DNA of 64,000 nt from JAKQIM01 sp964633225 (GCA_964633225.1 CAZWFQ010000012.1:1-64000), one strand, 5' to 3'. Positions 8,841 to 17,360 are shown, counted from the stretch's first letter. Program-made: numbers and translations. The notes: generated by a model not told the origin, from the sequence alone.

Positions 8841-8917
8841 AGTATACCCGCAGCGGCAGTATTTGTCAATATAAATCTAGATAAAATATTGACAATATAT
8901 AGATTTCCTGCTATCAT
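8841..8917. promoter_or_regulatory. Divergent promoters with shared palindromic operator
   Basis: Plus strand: TTGACA at 8889-8894, a 17-bp spacer, TATCAT at 8912-8917, firing towards 8936. Minus strand: TTGACA at 8869-8864, a 17-bp spacer, TATACT at 8846-8841, firing towards the CarH-like gene at 8801. Both -35 boxes lie inside one inverted repeat, TTGTCAATAT (8863-8872) / ATATTGACAA (8886-8895). A tetrameric MerR-type repressor bound here would block both promoters, which fits autoregulation plus light control of the photolyase operon. Confidence 0.85.
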
Positions 8918-8935
8918 CAAGGCCAGGAGACGCAT

Positions 8936-9844
8936 ATGAAGATCATTATTACTGGCGGCACCGGATTAATTGGACGAGCCCTGGCCGAAGACCTGGCTCA
9001 GGATGGCCACCAGGCTATCTTGCTCAGCCGGAGGCCCGGGCAAAAAACGGGTCTTACCCCTGGCATCCACATTGAACTGTGGGACGGCCGCAGTGCGCAA
9101 GGCTGGGGCGCCCTGGCAGATGGCGCCGACGCCATCGTCAACCTGGCCGGCGAGAACATCTCTGCCGGGCGCTGGACGGACCAGCGTAAGCAAGCCATCC
9201 TTGAAAGCCGGCTAAATGCCGGAGCGGCTGTCGTTGAGGCCATCCAGCAGGCAGCCAAAAAGCCGCCCGTGCTGATCCAATCTTCTGCAGTCGGATACTA
9301 TGGCAGCAGCGAAACGCAAGTATTCACCGAAGACGCCCCTGCCGCCGGAGACTTCCTGGGCCAGGTATGCCAGGCCTGGGAAGCCAGCACCCAGGCAGTG
9401 GAAGCATTGGGGGTGCGCCGCGCCATTGCCCGCACCAGCGTGGTGCTCGACCCACAGGCCGGGGCACTGCCGCGCATGCTGCTGCCCTTCAAATTCTTCG
9501 CCGGAGGGCCGCTTGGCTCTGGGCGGCAGTGGCTTTCGTGGGCACACATCACCGACCAGGTGCGCGCCCTGCGTTTCTTGATCGAAACACCACAAGCACA
9601 AGGGGCGTTCAACATCTCGGCTGCTCCGCTCACCAACCGCCAATTTGCCCAGGTGCTGGGCAAGGTACTGCATCGGCCAGCCTTCTTCCCCGCACCAGCA
9701 TTTGCCATCCGCCTGGCCTTTGGCGAGATGGGCAGCGTGGTGTTGGAAGGGCAGCGGGTATCCTCCAAACGCCTGACCGACCTGGGCTTTCAATACCGTT
9801 TCCCTGAAGCCGAGGCCGCCCTGACCGACCTGCTCAAACGCTAA
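8936..9844 (+). CDS. TIGR01777-type NAD-dependent epimerase-like protein
   Basis: A 302-residue extended short-chain dehydrogenase fold. The N-terminal nucleotide motif is 'ITGGTGLIGRALAEDL' and the C-terminal tail 'RLTDLGFQYRFPEAEAALTD' is the DUF1731-like ending of the YfcH/TIGR01777 family. The substrate is unknown across the family. It is the first gene after the CarH-type promoter: AGGAGA precedes the ATG and the leader is only about 12 bases. The photolyase gene follows after 14 bases. Such proteins often sit next to photolyase or carotenoid genes, so light induction is likely. Confidence 0.88.
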   Translation: MKIIITGGTGLIGRALAEDLAQDGHQAILLSRRPGQKTGLTPGIHIELWDGRSAQGWGALADGADAIVNLAGENISAGRWTDQRKQAILESRLNAGAAVVEAIQQAAKKPPVLIQSSAVGYYGSSETQVFTEDAPAAGDFLGQVCQAWEASTQAVEALGVRRAIARTSVVLDPQAGALPRMLLPFKFFAGGPLGSGRQWLSWAHITDQVRALRFLIETPQAQGAFNISAAPLTNRQFAQVLGKVLHRPAFFPAPAFAIRLAFGEMGSVVLEGQRVSSKRLTDLGFQYRFPEAEAALTDLLKR

Positions 9845-9858
9845 GGGAAGGGGGCTGC

Positions 9859-11250
9859 ATGAACACTGCATTGTGGTGGGTGCGGCGCGACCTGCGCCTG
9901 AGCGATAACCAGGCCCTGGCGGCTGCCCTGACCCAGGCCGGGCAGGTGCTGCCGGTCTTTATCCTCGACCCAATCTTGCTCAATTCGCCCTATGCCAGCC
10001 AGAAGCGGCTGGCCTTTCTCTATGCCGGGCTGGGCGCGCTGGACGAGGCCCTGCGCCAACGCGGCAGTTACCTGGTGGTGCGCCACGGCGACCCGGCCCT
10101 GGTGTTGGCCGATCTGCTGCGCCAGACCCAGGCCGAGGCCATCTACGCCGAAGCCGACTATTCGCCCTACGCCCGCCGCCGCGACCGGCGCGTTGCCCAG
10201 GCACTGCCCCTGCACCTGCTGCCCGGCCTGGCTGTGCAAGCTCCCCAGAGCGTGCTGAAAGCCGACGGCACACCTTACACCGTCTTCACCCCCTACAGCC
10301 GGGCCTGGCTCTCACGCCCCTTTCCGGGTGCGCCCCTGCCCGCCCCCCAGCACATCCCGACCCCATCTGATGTAACCAGCCAGGGCATCCCCGCGCTACC
10401 GTCCCTGGCTGCCCCGCTGCCCTTCCCAGCCGGCGAGGACGAAGCCCAACGCCGGTTAGAAGACTTCACCGAACAGCTCATCTTTGACTACGGTGAGGGG
10501 CGCAACCGCATGGACCTGGAAGGCACCTCCAAGCTGTCGCCATACCTGCGCTTTGGCATGCTCTCGGCCCGGCAAGCGTTGGATGCTGCCCGGCAGGCCG
10601 AGGCCCTGGCTGCCACCGGGGCCGCCCGCCGCGGCGCCGAGACCTGGCTGAACGAGCTGATCTGGCGCGAGTTCTACATCGCCATCCTGTATCACTTCCC
10701 CTTTGTGCGCCAAACCGCCTTTCGCCCGGCCCTGCGCCACCTGCGCTGGAAGAATGACCCTGATGAGTTCGCCGCCTGGGCCGCGGGCCGCACCGGCTAT
10801 CCGGTGGTGGATGCTGCCATGCGCCAACTGGCGCAAAGCGGCTGGATGCACAACCGGGCGCGCATGATCAGCGCTTCCTTCTTGACCAAAGACCTGCTTA
10901 TCGATTGGCGTTGGGGCGAGCGCCACTTCATGCAGCACCTGGTGGACGGCGACCCGGCCTCCAACAACGGCGGCTGGCAATGGACAGCGGGCACCGGCAC
11001 CGACGCCGCGCCTTATTTCCGGGTCTTCAATCCCATTTTACAAAGCATGAAATTTGATCCAGAAGGGGCTTACATCCGGCGCTATGTGCCAGAGCTGGCC
11101 CAGGTGCCGCAAGCCTTCATCCATGCCCCCTGGAAAATGCCCCCTGCTTTGCAAAAGCAGGTTGACTGCCTGATCGGCCAAGATTATCCCGCCCCCCTGG
11201 TAGACCATGACATGGCGCGCCAGCGCGTGCTGGCGGTATACAAAGCCTGA
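9859..11250 (+). CDS. phrB: Deoxyribodipyrimidine photolyase (CPD, class I)
   Basis: A 463-residue flavoprotein that repairs cyclobutane pyrimidine dimers with blue light. The N-terminal alpha/beta domain ('LWWVRRDLRLSDNQAL') would hold an antenna pigment. The C-terminal helical domain binds FAD: 'GEGRNRMDLEGTSKLSPYLR', 'WLNELIWREFYIAILYHFP', 'GWMHNRARM' and 'NNGGWQWTAGTGTDAAPYF', including the conserved Asn-Asn-Gly-Gly-Trp-Gln-Trp region and the aspartate of GTDAAP. Length and motifs match class I CPD enzymes. It is probably co-transcribed with the preceding gene from the CarH-type promoter, so repair capacity would rise in light. Confidence 0.95.
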   Translation: MNTALWWVRRDLRLSDNQALAAALTQAGQVLPVFILDPILLNSPYASQKRLAFLYAGLGALDEALRQRGSYLVVRHGDPALVLADLLRQTQAEAIYAEADYSPYARRRDRRVAQALPLHLLPGLAVQAPQSVLKADGTPYTVFTPYSRAWLSRPFPGAPLPAPQHIPTPSDVTSQGIPALPSLAAPLPFPAGEDEAQRRLEDFTEQLIFDYGEGRNRMDLEGTSKLSPYLRFGMLSARQALDAARQAEALAATGAARRGAETWLNELIWREFYIAILYHFPFVRQTAFRPALRHLRWKNDPDEFAAWAAGRTGYPVVDAAMRQLAQSGWMHNRARMISASFLTKDLLIDWRWGERHFMQHLVDGDPASNNGGWQWTAGTGTDAAPYFRVFNPILQSMKFDPEGAYIRRYVPELAQVPQAFIHAPWKMPPALQKQVDCLIGQDYPAPLVDHDMARQRVLAVYKA

Positions 11251-11255
11251 AACAT

Positions 11256-11295
11256 GCGATAAACGCCGCGCCTGTCTTGGCGCGGCGTTTATCGC
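11256..11295. terminator. Bidirectional hairpin between photolyase and hydrolase genes
   Basis: A perfect 17-bp stem (11256-11272 with 11279-11295) and a six-base loop. It follows the photolyase stop and overlaps the TAA of the minus-strand hydrolase gene (11289-11291). There is no long U-tract, but the stem is very GC-rich. Confidence 0.75.
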
Positions 11296-12251
11296 AGCGT
11301 ATCGATAAAGGCCCTCGCCGCATCCATAAACGCCTGCGGCTGTTCCTCGTGCGGCACGTGCCCTGCTTCTGAGATGACCACCAGCTCAGCACCTGGCAGC
11401 TCGCCCGCCAGGCGCAGGCTGTCTGCGGTGGGCACGATGCGGTCATCATCCCCCGTGATCACCAGCACGGGTAGGGTCAATTCGTCCAGGCGTTCGGCAA
11501 GGTCCAGCGGGCGGCTGGCAAGGGTAAACTCCCACAACGCCCGATCCCAATTTTCGGCCTGCAAAGGCCTCTGATACAGCTCAACCGTGGCTGCAGAAAG
11601 GCGCGCCGGATCGTGCCAGGCCAGTTCCAGCGTCTCAGGCCCGCGAGCCTGAATTTGGCGCGCCAAGAGCGGCCCCAAACGGCGCATCTGCGGGGTGGCC
11701 AACAGGGGGCGCAGCCATTGGGGCAGGCCGCCGGCGTATACCGCCGGGTCTACCAGGATCAGGGCCGCCACCCGCTCGGGATGCGCCAGCGCAGTCTGCA
11801 TGGCCAGCGTGCCGCCAGCCGAATGCCCTACCAGGATGGCCTGTTCTACACCCAAATGATCCAACAGACCGATGAGCAAGGCCACCTGCGCTTCGGGCCC
11901 ATAGGGGTTTAGCCCTTCCCAGGCCAGGGGGCGCTCGGTCAGGCCAAAGGCCGGGCGATCATATGCAATCACCCGGCCCAATTGGCTAAAAGAGTCCATC
12001 ACCGGCAGCCAGGAGTACAGGCTGGCGCCAAAGCCGTGCAAGAGCACGAATACCGGCTCCCCCTGCCCCAAAGTCCTGACGTGCACAGACAGCCCATTGA
12101 TCTCAATGAACTGGCTCTCTGGGTCACCCAGCGCTTGGGGCGGGCGGGTACCCTCCAGTGGCGGGATAGGGACGATGAACGGCCCCACCAACACCACCAG
12201 GAGCACGAAGACCAACCCTGCCAGGGCCATGCGCTTCAAAGGACGTTTCAT
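11289..12251 (-). CDS. Alpha/beta hydrolase with N-terminal membrane anchor
   Basis: 320 residues. A membrane helix (about 8-28, 'ALAGLVFVLLVVLVGPFIVP') anchors an alpha/beta-hydrolase fold. The oxyanion HG is in 'VLLHGFGASLYSW', the nucleophile is Ser144 in GHSAGG, an acid lies in 'VITGDDDRIVPT' and the histidine in 'EAGHVPHEEQP'. The catalytic triad therefore looks complete. The substrate is unknown; an esterase or lipase acting outside the cytoplasm is plausible. The start overlaps the TspO-like stop by four bases, so it is the last gene of the long minus-strand directon. Confidence 0.85.
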   Translation of the reverse strand: MKRPLKRMALAGLVFVLLVVLVGPFIVPIPPLEGTRPPQALGDPESQFIEINGLSVHVRTLGQGEPVFVLLHGFGASLYSWLPVMDSFSQLGRVIAYDRPAFGLTERPLAWEGLNPYGPEAQVALLIGLLDHLGVEQAILVGHSAGGTLAMQTALAHPERVAALILVDPAVYAGGLPQWLRPLLATPQMRRLGPLLARQIQARGPETLELAWHDPARLSAATVELYQRPLQAENWDRALWEFTLASRPLDLAERLDELTLPVLVITGDDDRIVPTADSLRLAGELPGAELVVISEAGHVPHEEQPQAFMDAARAFIDTLR

Positions 12252-13012
12252 GCCGCCTTAGGCTTGCGCAAGAAATATGCCGCTGCCAGGGTCAAGGCCA
12301 CCAACCCAAAGACGATCCAGGTGGGGGTAACCACCGCCGGCACTGCGGCGTGTTTGACAGCAATGCCCGCCAGGGCCCACAGGATCACCAGGGCATAGGC
12401 CACATCGCGGCGGATGAAGTTCATCAACCCGGCAATTACCAGCACCGCTGCCAGCATAATGCCCATCCAGACCTCTTCCGCGAGCCCAAAGCCATCCCAC
12501 TTCAGGTAATCCAGCAGCGCAGTGATATTGGCTACCGTCGCCACCGTGATCCAGCCCAGGTAAATGCTGAAAGGCACGCGCACGGCCCAGGTTTCAGCAG
12601 TCGACACGCGGGTGCGGCCAGTTCCCAGGCGCAAGTAGGTGATGATCAGCGAGGCCAGCAAAGCCAGCATCACCAACACAGACAGCAGGAACTGCTCGTA
12701 GTGCCACAAGAAGATCCAGGCAATATTCGCCAGGCTGCCCAGGCACACCCACCAACCTGTCGCTCTCAGGCGAGGGTTGTCGCGTTGGGCAGGCAAGGCC
12801 TGGTAAATGGTGTACACGATCAAAGCCAGGTAGATCAGGCCCCAGATCGAAAACACATACCCAGCCGGCACAAAATAAACATCGAAGCGGTCTGAGATCT
12901 CGCCGGTATTTTGGCCGTTGATAGGCAGGGCGTTTGCCAACCCGTTGACGATGATCATCGCCAGGATGGATAGCACTACAGCTGCTTGTCGCAATTTGTC
13001 ATTCTTGATCAT
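12248..13012 (-). CDS. TspO/MBR-like tryptophan-rich membrane protein
   Basis: A 254-residue polytopic membrane protein with about seven helices. 'VPAGYVFSIWGLIYLALIVY' corresponds to the TspO signature (P-x-W/Y-V-F-x-x-W-x-x-L-Y), and a second block 'NIAWIFLWHYEQFLLSVLVM' matches the N-x-x-W-x-x-x-F region. Canonical TspO has five helices and about 160 residues, so this belongs to the longer TspO-like branch. TspO proteins bind porphyrins and affect oxidative and light responses, which fits the CrtI-like neighbour. Start and stop overlap the flanking genes by four bases each. Confidence 0.8.
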   Translation of the reverse strand: MIKNDKLRQAAVVLSILAMIIVNGLANALPINGQNTGEISDRFDVYFVPAGYVFSIWGLIYLALIVYTIYQALPAQRDNPRLRATGWWVCLGSLANIAWIFLWHYEQFLLSVLVMLALLASLIITYLRLGTGRTRVSTAETWAVRVPFSIYLGWITVATVANITALLDYLKWDGFGLAEEVWMGIMLAAVLVIAGLMNFIRRDVAYALVILWALAGIAVKHAAVPAVVTPTWIVFGLVALTLAAAYFLRKPKAA

Positions 13013-14532
13013 AGTATGCTCGCTTTCTCTTCTAGAGTTATGGATTTATCCAACGTTTTCAAGTGGCGCAAGGCCATTTGCGCCACACTTAAACCACCTA
13101 AAGCCGTTGCGGCAATCGACTGGCCCGGGAAGATCGAATCGCCCACCAGCCACATCTTGTCGCCCAGTCGGGGGCTATGCGTGCGCAGCAGGTTGGTCTG
13201 CGGAAAGCCACCCACCCAGCCCAGCTTGCGGCGGGTAAAGCGCTGGAAGGTCAGCGGCGTGCCGGGCAGCACCAGGCGGGCAGAATGGCGCAGACCCGGG
13301 ATGGCAGCTTCAGCAGCCTGCAACAACTTCTCCGTCATCGCCGCTTTGTGAGCCTCATACGCCGGGCGATCGTGCTCAGCCATGCGCCACCAATCTGCCA
13401 GGCGGGTATGGGTGCTGATGGTCAGGGCCCGGTGCCCCAGTGGGGCGCGGCCTTCATCCCAGGCCGGGCTGAGCGAAGCAAAGACGCTGTTGCCCTCTGC
13501 CAATGGGCGGCCAAGGATCTGCTGGTGCAGGGGCAGGTCAGGCGGCAAAGAGGTCCCATCCAGGCCCACATAGACCATAAAAGCCCCCCAGGCATCAGGA
13601 GGCAGAGGCCGCAGGCGGCGCAAAGCAGGGGGGACATCTTCCGAGAACAGCTCGGCGGCGTCCCAGGGGGTCAGGTTGGCAAAGACCAGGTCAGCGGAGA
13701 AAGAATCGCCCCGCTTGGTCTCCACCGCCACCGGATGCCCGCCCTGCATGCAGATGCGGGTGGCCTGTTGCCGGTAGAGCACGCGCCCGCCCTGGCGGCG
13801 GATGGCATCGACCAAGGTCTCGGCAATCGCACCGATCCCCCCCGTGAGGTGCACCACCCCCCGGCGAGGCAGGTCAAGGGCCGCCGCCCCGTACAGGGCA
13901 TTGGCGTGTTGGCTGGTGGCCTGGGCCGAAATCAACAACTGCCCATCCACCAGCAGGCGCAGGCTTTCAGAAGCGCCCGCCAGGTGGGCTGCCACAGGCC
14001 GGAAGGCGTCGAAGGCCAGGGAGGGCAGCAAAGACACACCATCACCCAGCAGCCAGGGAATACCGGCGGACAGGGTGGCGCCCAGCTCGTCCAAGCGTTG
14101 AGGCGGCCAGGGCGGCAGGCGCAAGGCCAGGTTCCAGAGCGCATCTGCAGTGCGTTCTTGCCAGCGGAAGAAACGCTCAGCCCCCGCACCCAGCAGGCTG
14201 CGGATTTCTTCCCAACGCGCCTCTCCCGCATGGCGGGTGATCGAAATGCCCTCTGGCAGGTGAACACGCATGGCCGAGCCAGCCGGGCGCACCGGCCAAG
14301 ACTCAATCCCGGCTGCCTGCGCCAGGCGCGCCATAGGGCCGCCAGGGTAAAACCCACCCGCCAGGGTGGCCCCGGCATCAAAGCGGTAACCCTGGTGAAG
14401 ATACGTGGCAGCACAGCCGCCGGGGGATACATGCGCTTCCAGCACGGTCACGTCCAGGCCTGAGCGCGCCAGCACTGCCGCAGTGGTCAGCCCGCCTATG
14501 CCTGCCCCAATCACCACCACACGCTGGCTCAC
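13009..14532 (-). CDS. CrtI-like FAD-dependent carotenoid desaturase/isomerase family
   Basis: A 507-residue amine-oxidase-fold flavoprotein. The dinucleotide-binding motif is at the very N terminus ('VVVIGAGIGGLTTAAVLARS'), followed by the family block 'VLEAHVSPGGCAATYLHQGY'. The C-terminal 'MWLVGDSIFPGQSIAATALG' is the second FAD motif seen in CrtI/CrtISO proteins. It could be a phytoene desaturase, a carotenoid isomerase or a related oxidoreductase; no crtB or other carotenoid gene is nearby to settle this. The start is GTG at 14532 with GGGAGGGG upstream. Downstream TspO-like and hydrolase genes overlap in tandem. Confidence 0.8.
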   Translation of the reverse strand: MSQRVVVIGAGIGGLTTAAVLARSGLDVTVLEAHVSPGGCAATYLHQGYRFDAGATLAGGFYPGGPMARLAQAAGIESWPVRPAGSAMRVHLPEGISITRHAGEARWEEIRSLLGAGAERFFRWQERTADALWNLALRLPPWPPQRLDELGATLSAGIPWLLGDGVSLLPSLAFDAFRPVAAHLAGASESLRLLVDGQLLISAQATSQHANALYGAAALDLPRRGVVHLTGGIGAIAETLVDAIRRQGGRVLYRQQATRICMQGGHPVAVETKRGDSFSADLVFANLTPWDAAELFSEDVPPALRRLRPLPPDAWGAFMVYVGLDGTSLPPDLPLHQQILGRPLAEGNSVFASLSPAWDEGRAPLGHRALTISTHTRLADWWRMAEHDRPAYEAHKAAMTEKLLQAAEAAIPGLRHSARLVLPGTPLTFQRFTRRKLGWVGGFPQTNLLRTHSPRLGDKMWLVGDSIFPGQSIAATALGGLSVAQMALRHLKTLDKSITLEEKASIL

Positions 14533-14563
14533 ATCAACCCCTCCCGGACGATTCTTGTAAGGT

Positions 14564-15658
14564 TTATGCAGCCCCTCCCTGCACCTTGCGCAGCGCAGAT
14601 TGGACCATCAAAAATTCGCCCACATTATCGCTGGTCAGCAAGCCCACCAGTTGGCCCTGGTAAGTCACCGGCATGCTGTGACAGCCGCAGGTCTGCAAAC
14701 GGGCAAAAGCCAGCTCAAGCATTTCATTGGCGTCCGCCGACTGGAAATCACGACGCATCAGGTTGGCAACCAGGGCAGACTGCTCTTGCCGCGAGAGCGC
14801 GGCCAGCACGTCATTGCGCGTCAACACACCGACCACGGCGCCATCTGTCACCACCGGAAAATCGTTTTGAGAGCCAGCCAGGATCAGTTCCACCGACCGC
14901 CCCAAGGTATCTGTGGGCGAGAGAGTCTGGAAATCCGTAATGGTGGCCCGGCGAACCGGAATGCCGCCCAGGGCGCTCTTCATCTGCACCATCGACGATT
15001 CTTGGGCCGCCCCGATCCAGACGAAGAAGGCAATGAAGAGCAGAAGCGGGTTAAAGAACAGGCCAACGAAGCCGAACAGCAAAGCCAGGCCCTGCCCGAT
15101 CGAAGCGGCGATCTGCGTGGCCCGCGTATACTCCATGCGCATGGCCAACAGGGCGCGCAAAACACGCCCGCCATCCATCGGGAAGGCCGGGATCATGTTG
15201 AACAACACCAGCGAAACATTGACCAGCATCAATCGCTCTAAGAAAGGCCCCCCCGTCAGGCCCAGGCTGCCCAGCGGCGCCAGGCCGCCAGAGACGAGCA
15301 GCCAGCCGAACAGCAAGGCCGCAATCACCACGTTGACCGCCGGGCCAGCCAGGGCCACCCAAAACTCTTGGATGGGCTTATCGGGCATGCGCTCTAAGCG
15401 CGCCACCCCACCGATGGGGTACAGGGTGATATCGCGCGTTTTGATGCCGTAGCGTCGAGCCGTCAGGGCATGTCCAAACTCATGCAGCACCACACAGCCA
15501 AACAAGAACAACGTGAACAGGATACCTTCCAGCGTACCGGCCAGGGTGCGGGTCTGCTGCCAATAGCTGATGCCGACCCAGGCGATGATGAACAAGAAAG
15601 TGGCATGGATGAAGACATCAATGCCTTTATATGATGCAATTTTCCAAGACCATTTCAT
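14564..15658 (-). CDS. M50 site-2 protease family protein with tandem CBS domains
   Basis: A 364-residue intramembrane metalloprotease. The zinc motif is H59-E60-F-G-H63 ('VVLHEFGHALTARRYG') in an N-terminal helix, and the third ligand is Asp162 in 'NMIPAFPMDGGRVLRALL'. About six membrane helices are followed by a soluble CBS pair (about residues 230-350), which in this M50B branch can bind adenine nucleotides and gate activity. GAGGAG precedes the ATG. It probably cleaves a membrane-bound regulator; no anti-sigma substrate is adjacent. It lies in the directon between DegV and the CrtI-like gene, 26 and 31 bases away. Confidence 0.9.
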   Translation of the reverse strand: MKWSWKIASYKGIDVFIHATFLFIIAWVGISYWQQTRTLAGTLEGILFTLFLFGCVVLHEFGHALTARRYGIKTRDITLYPIGGVARLERMPDKPIQEFWVALAGPAVNVVIAALLFGWLLVSGGLAPLGSLGLTGGPFLERLMLVNVSLVLFNMIPAFPMDGGRVLRALLAMRMEYTRATQIAASIGQGLALLFGFVGLFFNPLLLFIAFFVWIGAAQESSMVQMKSALGGIPVRRATITDFQTLSPTDTLGRSVELILAGSQNDFPVVTDGAVVGVLTRNDVLAALSRQEQSALVANLMRRDFQSADANEMLELAFARLQTCGCHSMPVTYQGQLVGLLTSDNVGEFLMVQSALRKVQGGAA

Positions 15659-15684
15659 ATGTGAAGCTCCTCTGAAAATACCGA

Positions 15685-16527
15685 TTACTCTTTCACCCCA
15701 ACCACGGCAAAGCCAATCGCATTGGGGCCAATATGCGCCCCAATCACCGGCGTAATATCTTCTGTTGGGATATCTCCCTTGGGAAGCAAGTGCTCTGCCC
15801 TGCGGCGCAGCTCTGCCACCCGTTCCAGGGCGGCGTGCGTGTGCACGATGGCCACGCGTTCCAATGGGCCAACCGCCTCCAGCATCTCCACCAAACGGTT
15901 CATGGCCCGCTCGCGCGTACGCACCTTCTCGGTGCCCGGCTTGCCATCATACATGGTCAAGATGGGTTTGATCTGCAGCAGGGTGCCCATGTTGGCCACA
16001 AAACGGTTCATACGCCCGCTACGGCGCAGGAATTCCAGGGTATCCAGGGCCGCAAAGACGTGTGAGCGCTTGATCTGCGCCTGGATGGCCTCCAGGATCT
16101 CGCCCAGGGCGTGACCAGCGGCTGCCATCTTGGCGGCTGTTTCAACCAGGAACCCGGTCCCCATGCTCAACTGGTGCCCATCAATCACCGTGACCTTGAC
16201 TGAGGTCGTTTCTTGGGCAGCCACGCGTGCCACATTCACCGAGGCGCTCAAAGACTCGGAAATGTGAATGGAGATGATGTCAGTAGCACCTTCGTCAGCC
16301 AGGGCATCGTAGATGGCGCGGAACTTTTGCGGCGACGGCACTGCGGTGGTCGGATGCACCGGGAAAACTGGCAGCTTACGGTAGAACTCTTCGCGGGTGA
16401 TGTCAATGCCATCTAAGTAACCCTGTTTGCCGACATTGATATACAGCGGCACGACAGGAATTTTATAGTGTGCCACAACTTCAGCAGGCAGATCACTGGT
16501 ACTATCGGTAACCACTCGAATGGACAT
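15685..16527 (-). CDS. DegV family fatty-acid-binding protein
   Basis: 280 residues, the usual DegV length. The N-terminal 'VVTDSTSDLPAEVVAHYKI' and the 'ISIHISESLSASVNVARVAA' block are diagnostic. DegV/FakB proteins bind a fatty acid and, in Gram-positive bacteria, present it to the FakA kinase. No FakA-like gene is visible here. It is a soluble cytoplasmic protein, nine bases after the DUF4345 gene in the same directon. Confidence 0.9.
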   Translation of the reverse strand: MSIRVVTDSTSDLPAEVVAHYKIPVVPLYINVGKQGYLDGIDITREEFYRKLPVFPVHPTTAVPSPQKFRAIYDALADEGATDIISIHISESLSASVNVARVAAQETTSVKVTVIDGHQLSMGTGFLVETAAKMAAAGHALGEILEAIQAQIKRSHVFAALDTLEFLRRSGRMNRFVANMGTLLQIKPILTMYDGKPGTEKVRTRERAMNRLVEMLEAVGPLERVAIVHTHAALERVAELRRRAEHLLPKGDIPTEDITPVIGAHIGPNAIGFAVVGVKE

Positions 16528-16536
16528 TTGCCCCTC

Positions 16537-16878
16537 CTAAATGACCAAAATAACGCCCAGGATGATCTCAATCACCAGGCTGATGATATTGGACTGCGCA
16601 TACGATCGATCGAACACGATCGAAAATGCACGCACCCCAGCGATGACCAGGTAACCGATCCCAAGCACCTGGTAAGCAGGCGCCCCCAAGAAAAAGGGCA
16701 CAATGCCCAAGGCAATGAACAAACCGCCAAAGATAGAGCGGATCTCCGAAATGCCGCGTGGGCCATCGGCGCTCAGGCCAGTGAAGCCGGGCACAGCTTT
16801 AGGCTTCACCAATGCCAGGAGGCCCGTAGCCACGGTCGCCAGGGCAGCAATAATCTTCAATACAGCTAAAATGTTCAT
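16537..16878 (-). CDS. Small membrane protein, DUF4345-like (113 aa)
   Basis: Four predicted membrane helices, for example 'ILAVLKIIAALATVATGLLA' and 'NIISLVIEIILGVILVI'. Between helices 1 and 2 is 'GFTGLSADGPRGISEIRSIF', whose G-x-x-E-x-R-x-x-G arrangement is typical of DUF4345 proteins. The start is ATG at 16878 with GAGG upstream; a GTG two codons earlier is less likely. Function is unknown. It follows the selenoprotein candidate by 14 bases and is probably co-transcribed. Confidence 0.7.
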   Translation of the reverse strand: MNILAVLKIIAALATVATGLLALVKPKAVPGFTGLSADGPRGISEIRSIFGGLFIALGIVPFFLGAPAYQVLGIGYLVIAGVRAFSIVFDRSYAQSNIISLVIEIILGVILVI

Positions 16879-16892
16879 ACACACCTCTGTGT

Positions 16893-17360
16893 TTAAGCGT
16901 TCAATTGGTCTAACAAGGCCAGTATTTCTGCATTCTCAGGGATATCTGACATGGAATGCCCATAATGCACAAAACGCACTGTGCCAGATCGATCGACGAT
17001 CACCTGGGCTGGCATGCGGCCTAGCTTGAACAAGTTAACCTCTTGGCCGTACAGCTTTAACACGCTGGCCTTGGGATCTGGCAGGCCCACAAAAGGCAGG
17101 TCATGCTCTTGCCAATAGGCCTTGAAAGCCCCAGCGTTCTCAGGGCCGACCACAATCACCTGCGCCTTACGGCTGGCAAATTCCTGGTAGTCTTGGCGCA
17201 ACTGCGCCATATGCCGCTGGCAGAAGGGTCAGACAAAGCCACGGTTGAAGATTAACACGATGTGTGATTGGTCACGAAAATCAGAAAGCCGGACGGTCTT
17301 ACCGCTGAAATCTTGCAAGGTAAAATCTGGGGCCGGGACATTCAACTCTACTTTGGGCAT
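16893..17360 (-). CDS. Probable selenocysteine-containing peroxiredoxin (UGA at codon 44)
   Basis: The frame opens at ATG 17360 with a strong GGAGG and runs 155 codons to 16893, interrupted only by TGA at 17231-17229. Before the TGA is 'NVPAPDFTLQDFSGKTVRLS' and then 'IVLIFNRGFV', the classic AhpC/TSA N terminus; after it come 'PFCQRHMAQLRQDYQEF' and a complete thioredoxin-fold C terminus. The motif is thus NRGFV-U44-PF-C47, where relatives have RGxWCPYC, so UGA falls exactly at the peroxidatic cysteine. A SECIS-like hairpin starts 19 nt downstream, with its loop at 26 nt. I read it as a UxxC selenoperoxiredoxin reducing peroxides; a nonsense mutation is the alternative. It is the first gene of a seven-gene directon. 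An automatic caller would start at 17210 and lose the active site. Confidence 0.82.
17194..17231 (-). promoter_or_regulatory. Sec UGA codon and bacterial SECIS-like hairpin
   Basis: On the minus strand, UGA (17231-17229) is followed by a 6-bp stem, UGGCGC (17209-17204) / GCGCCA (17199-17194), closing an AGUU tetraloop. The loop starts 26 nt after the UGA and carries G at its second position. This matches the published bacterial SECIS pattern of a short stem within about 16-37 nt of the UGA and G among the first loop bases. It lies within the coding sequence, as bacterial SECIS elements do. Confidence 0.7.

Noticed and set aside
13177..14463. Long plus-strand frame (428 codons) antisense to the CrtI-like gene
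   Set aside because: A shadow of GC-rich coding sequence; the minus strand carries clear FAD motifs and the plus translation is rich in Gln/Arg/His without domains. The same holds for the frames at 27677-28804 and 28741-30030 opposite the BMC genes.
16893..17210. A 105-residue peroxiredoxin fragment starting at ATG 17210
   Set aside because: It begins seven codons after the active site; the intact upstream frame, the strong ribosome binding site at 17360 and the TGA exactly at the catalytic codon favour a selenoprotein over a truncated gene.
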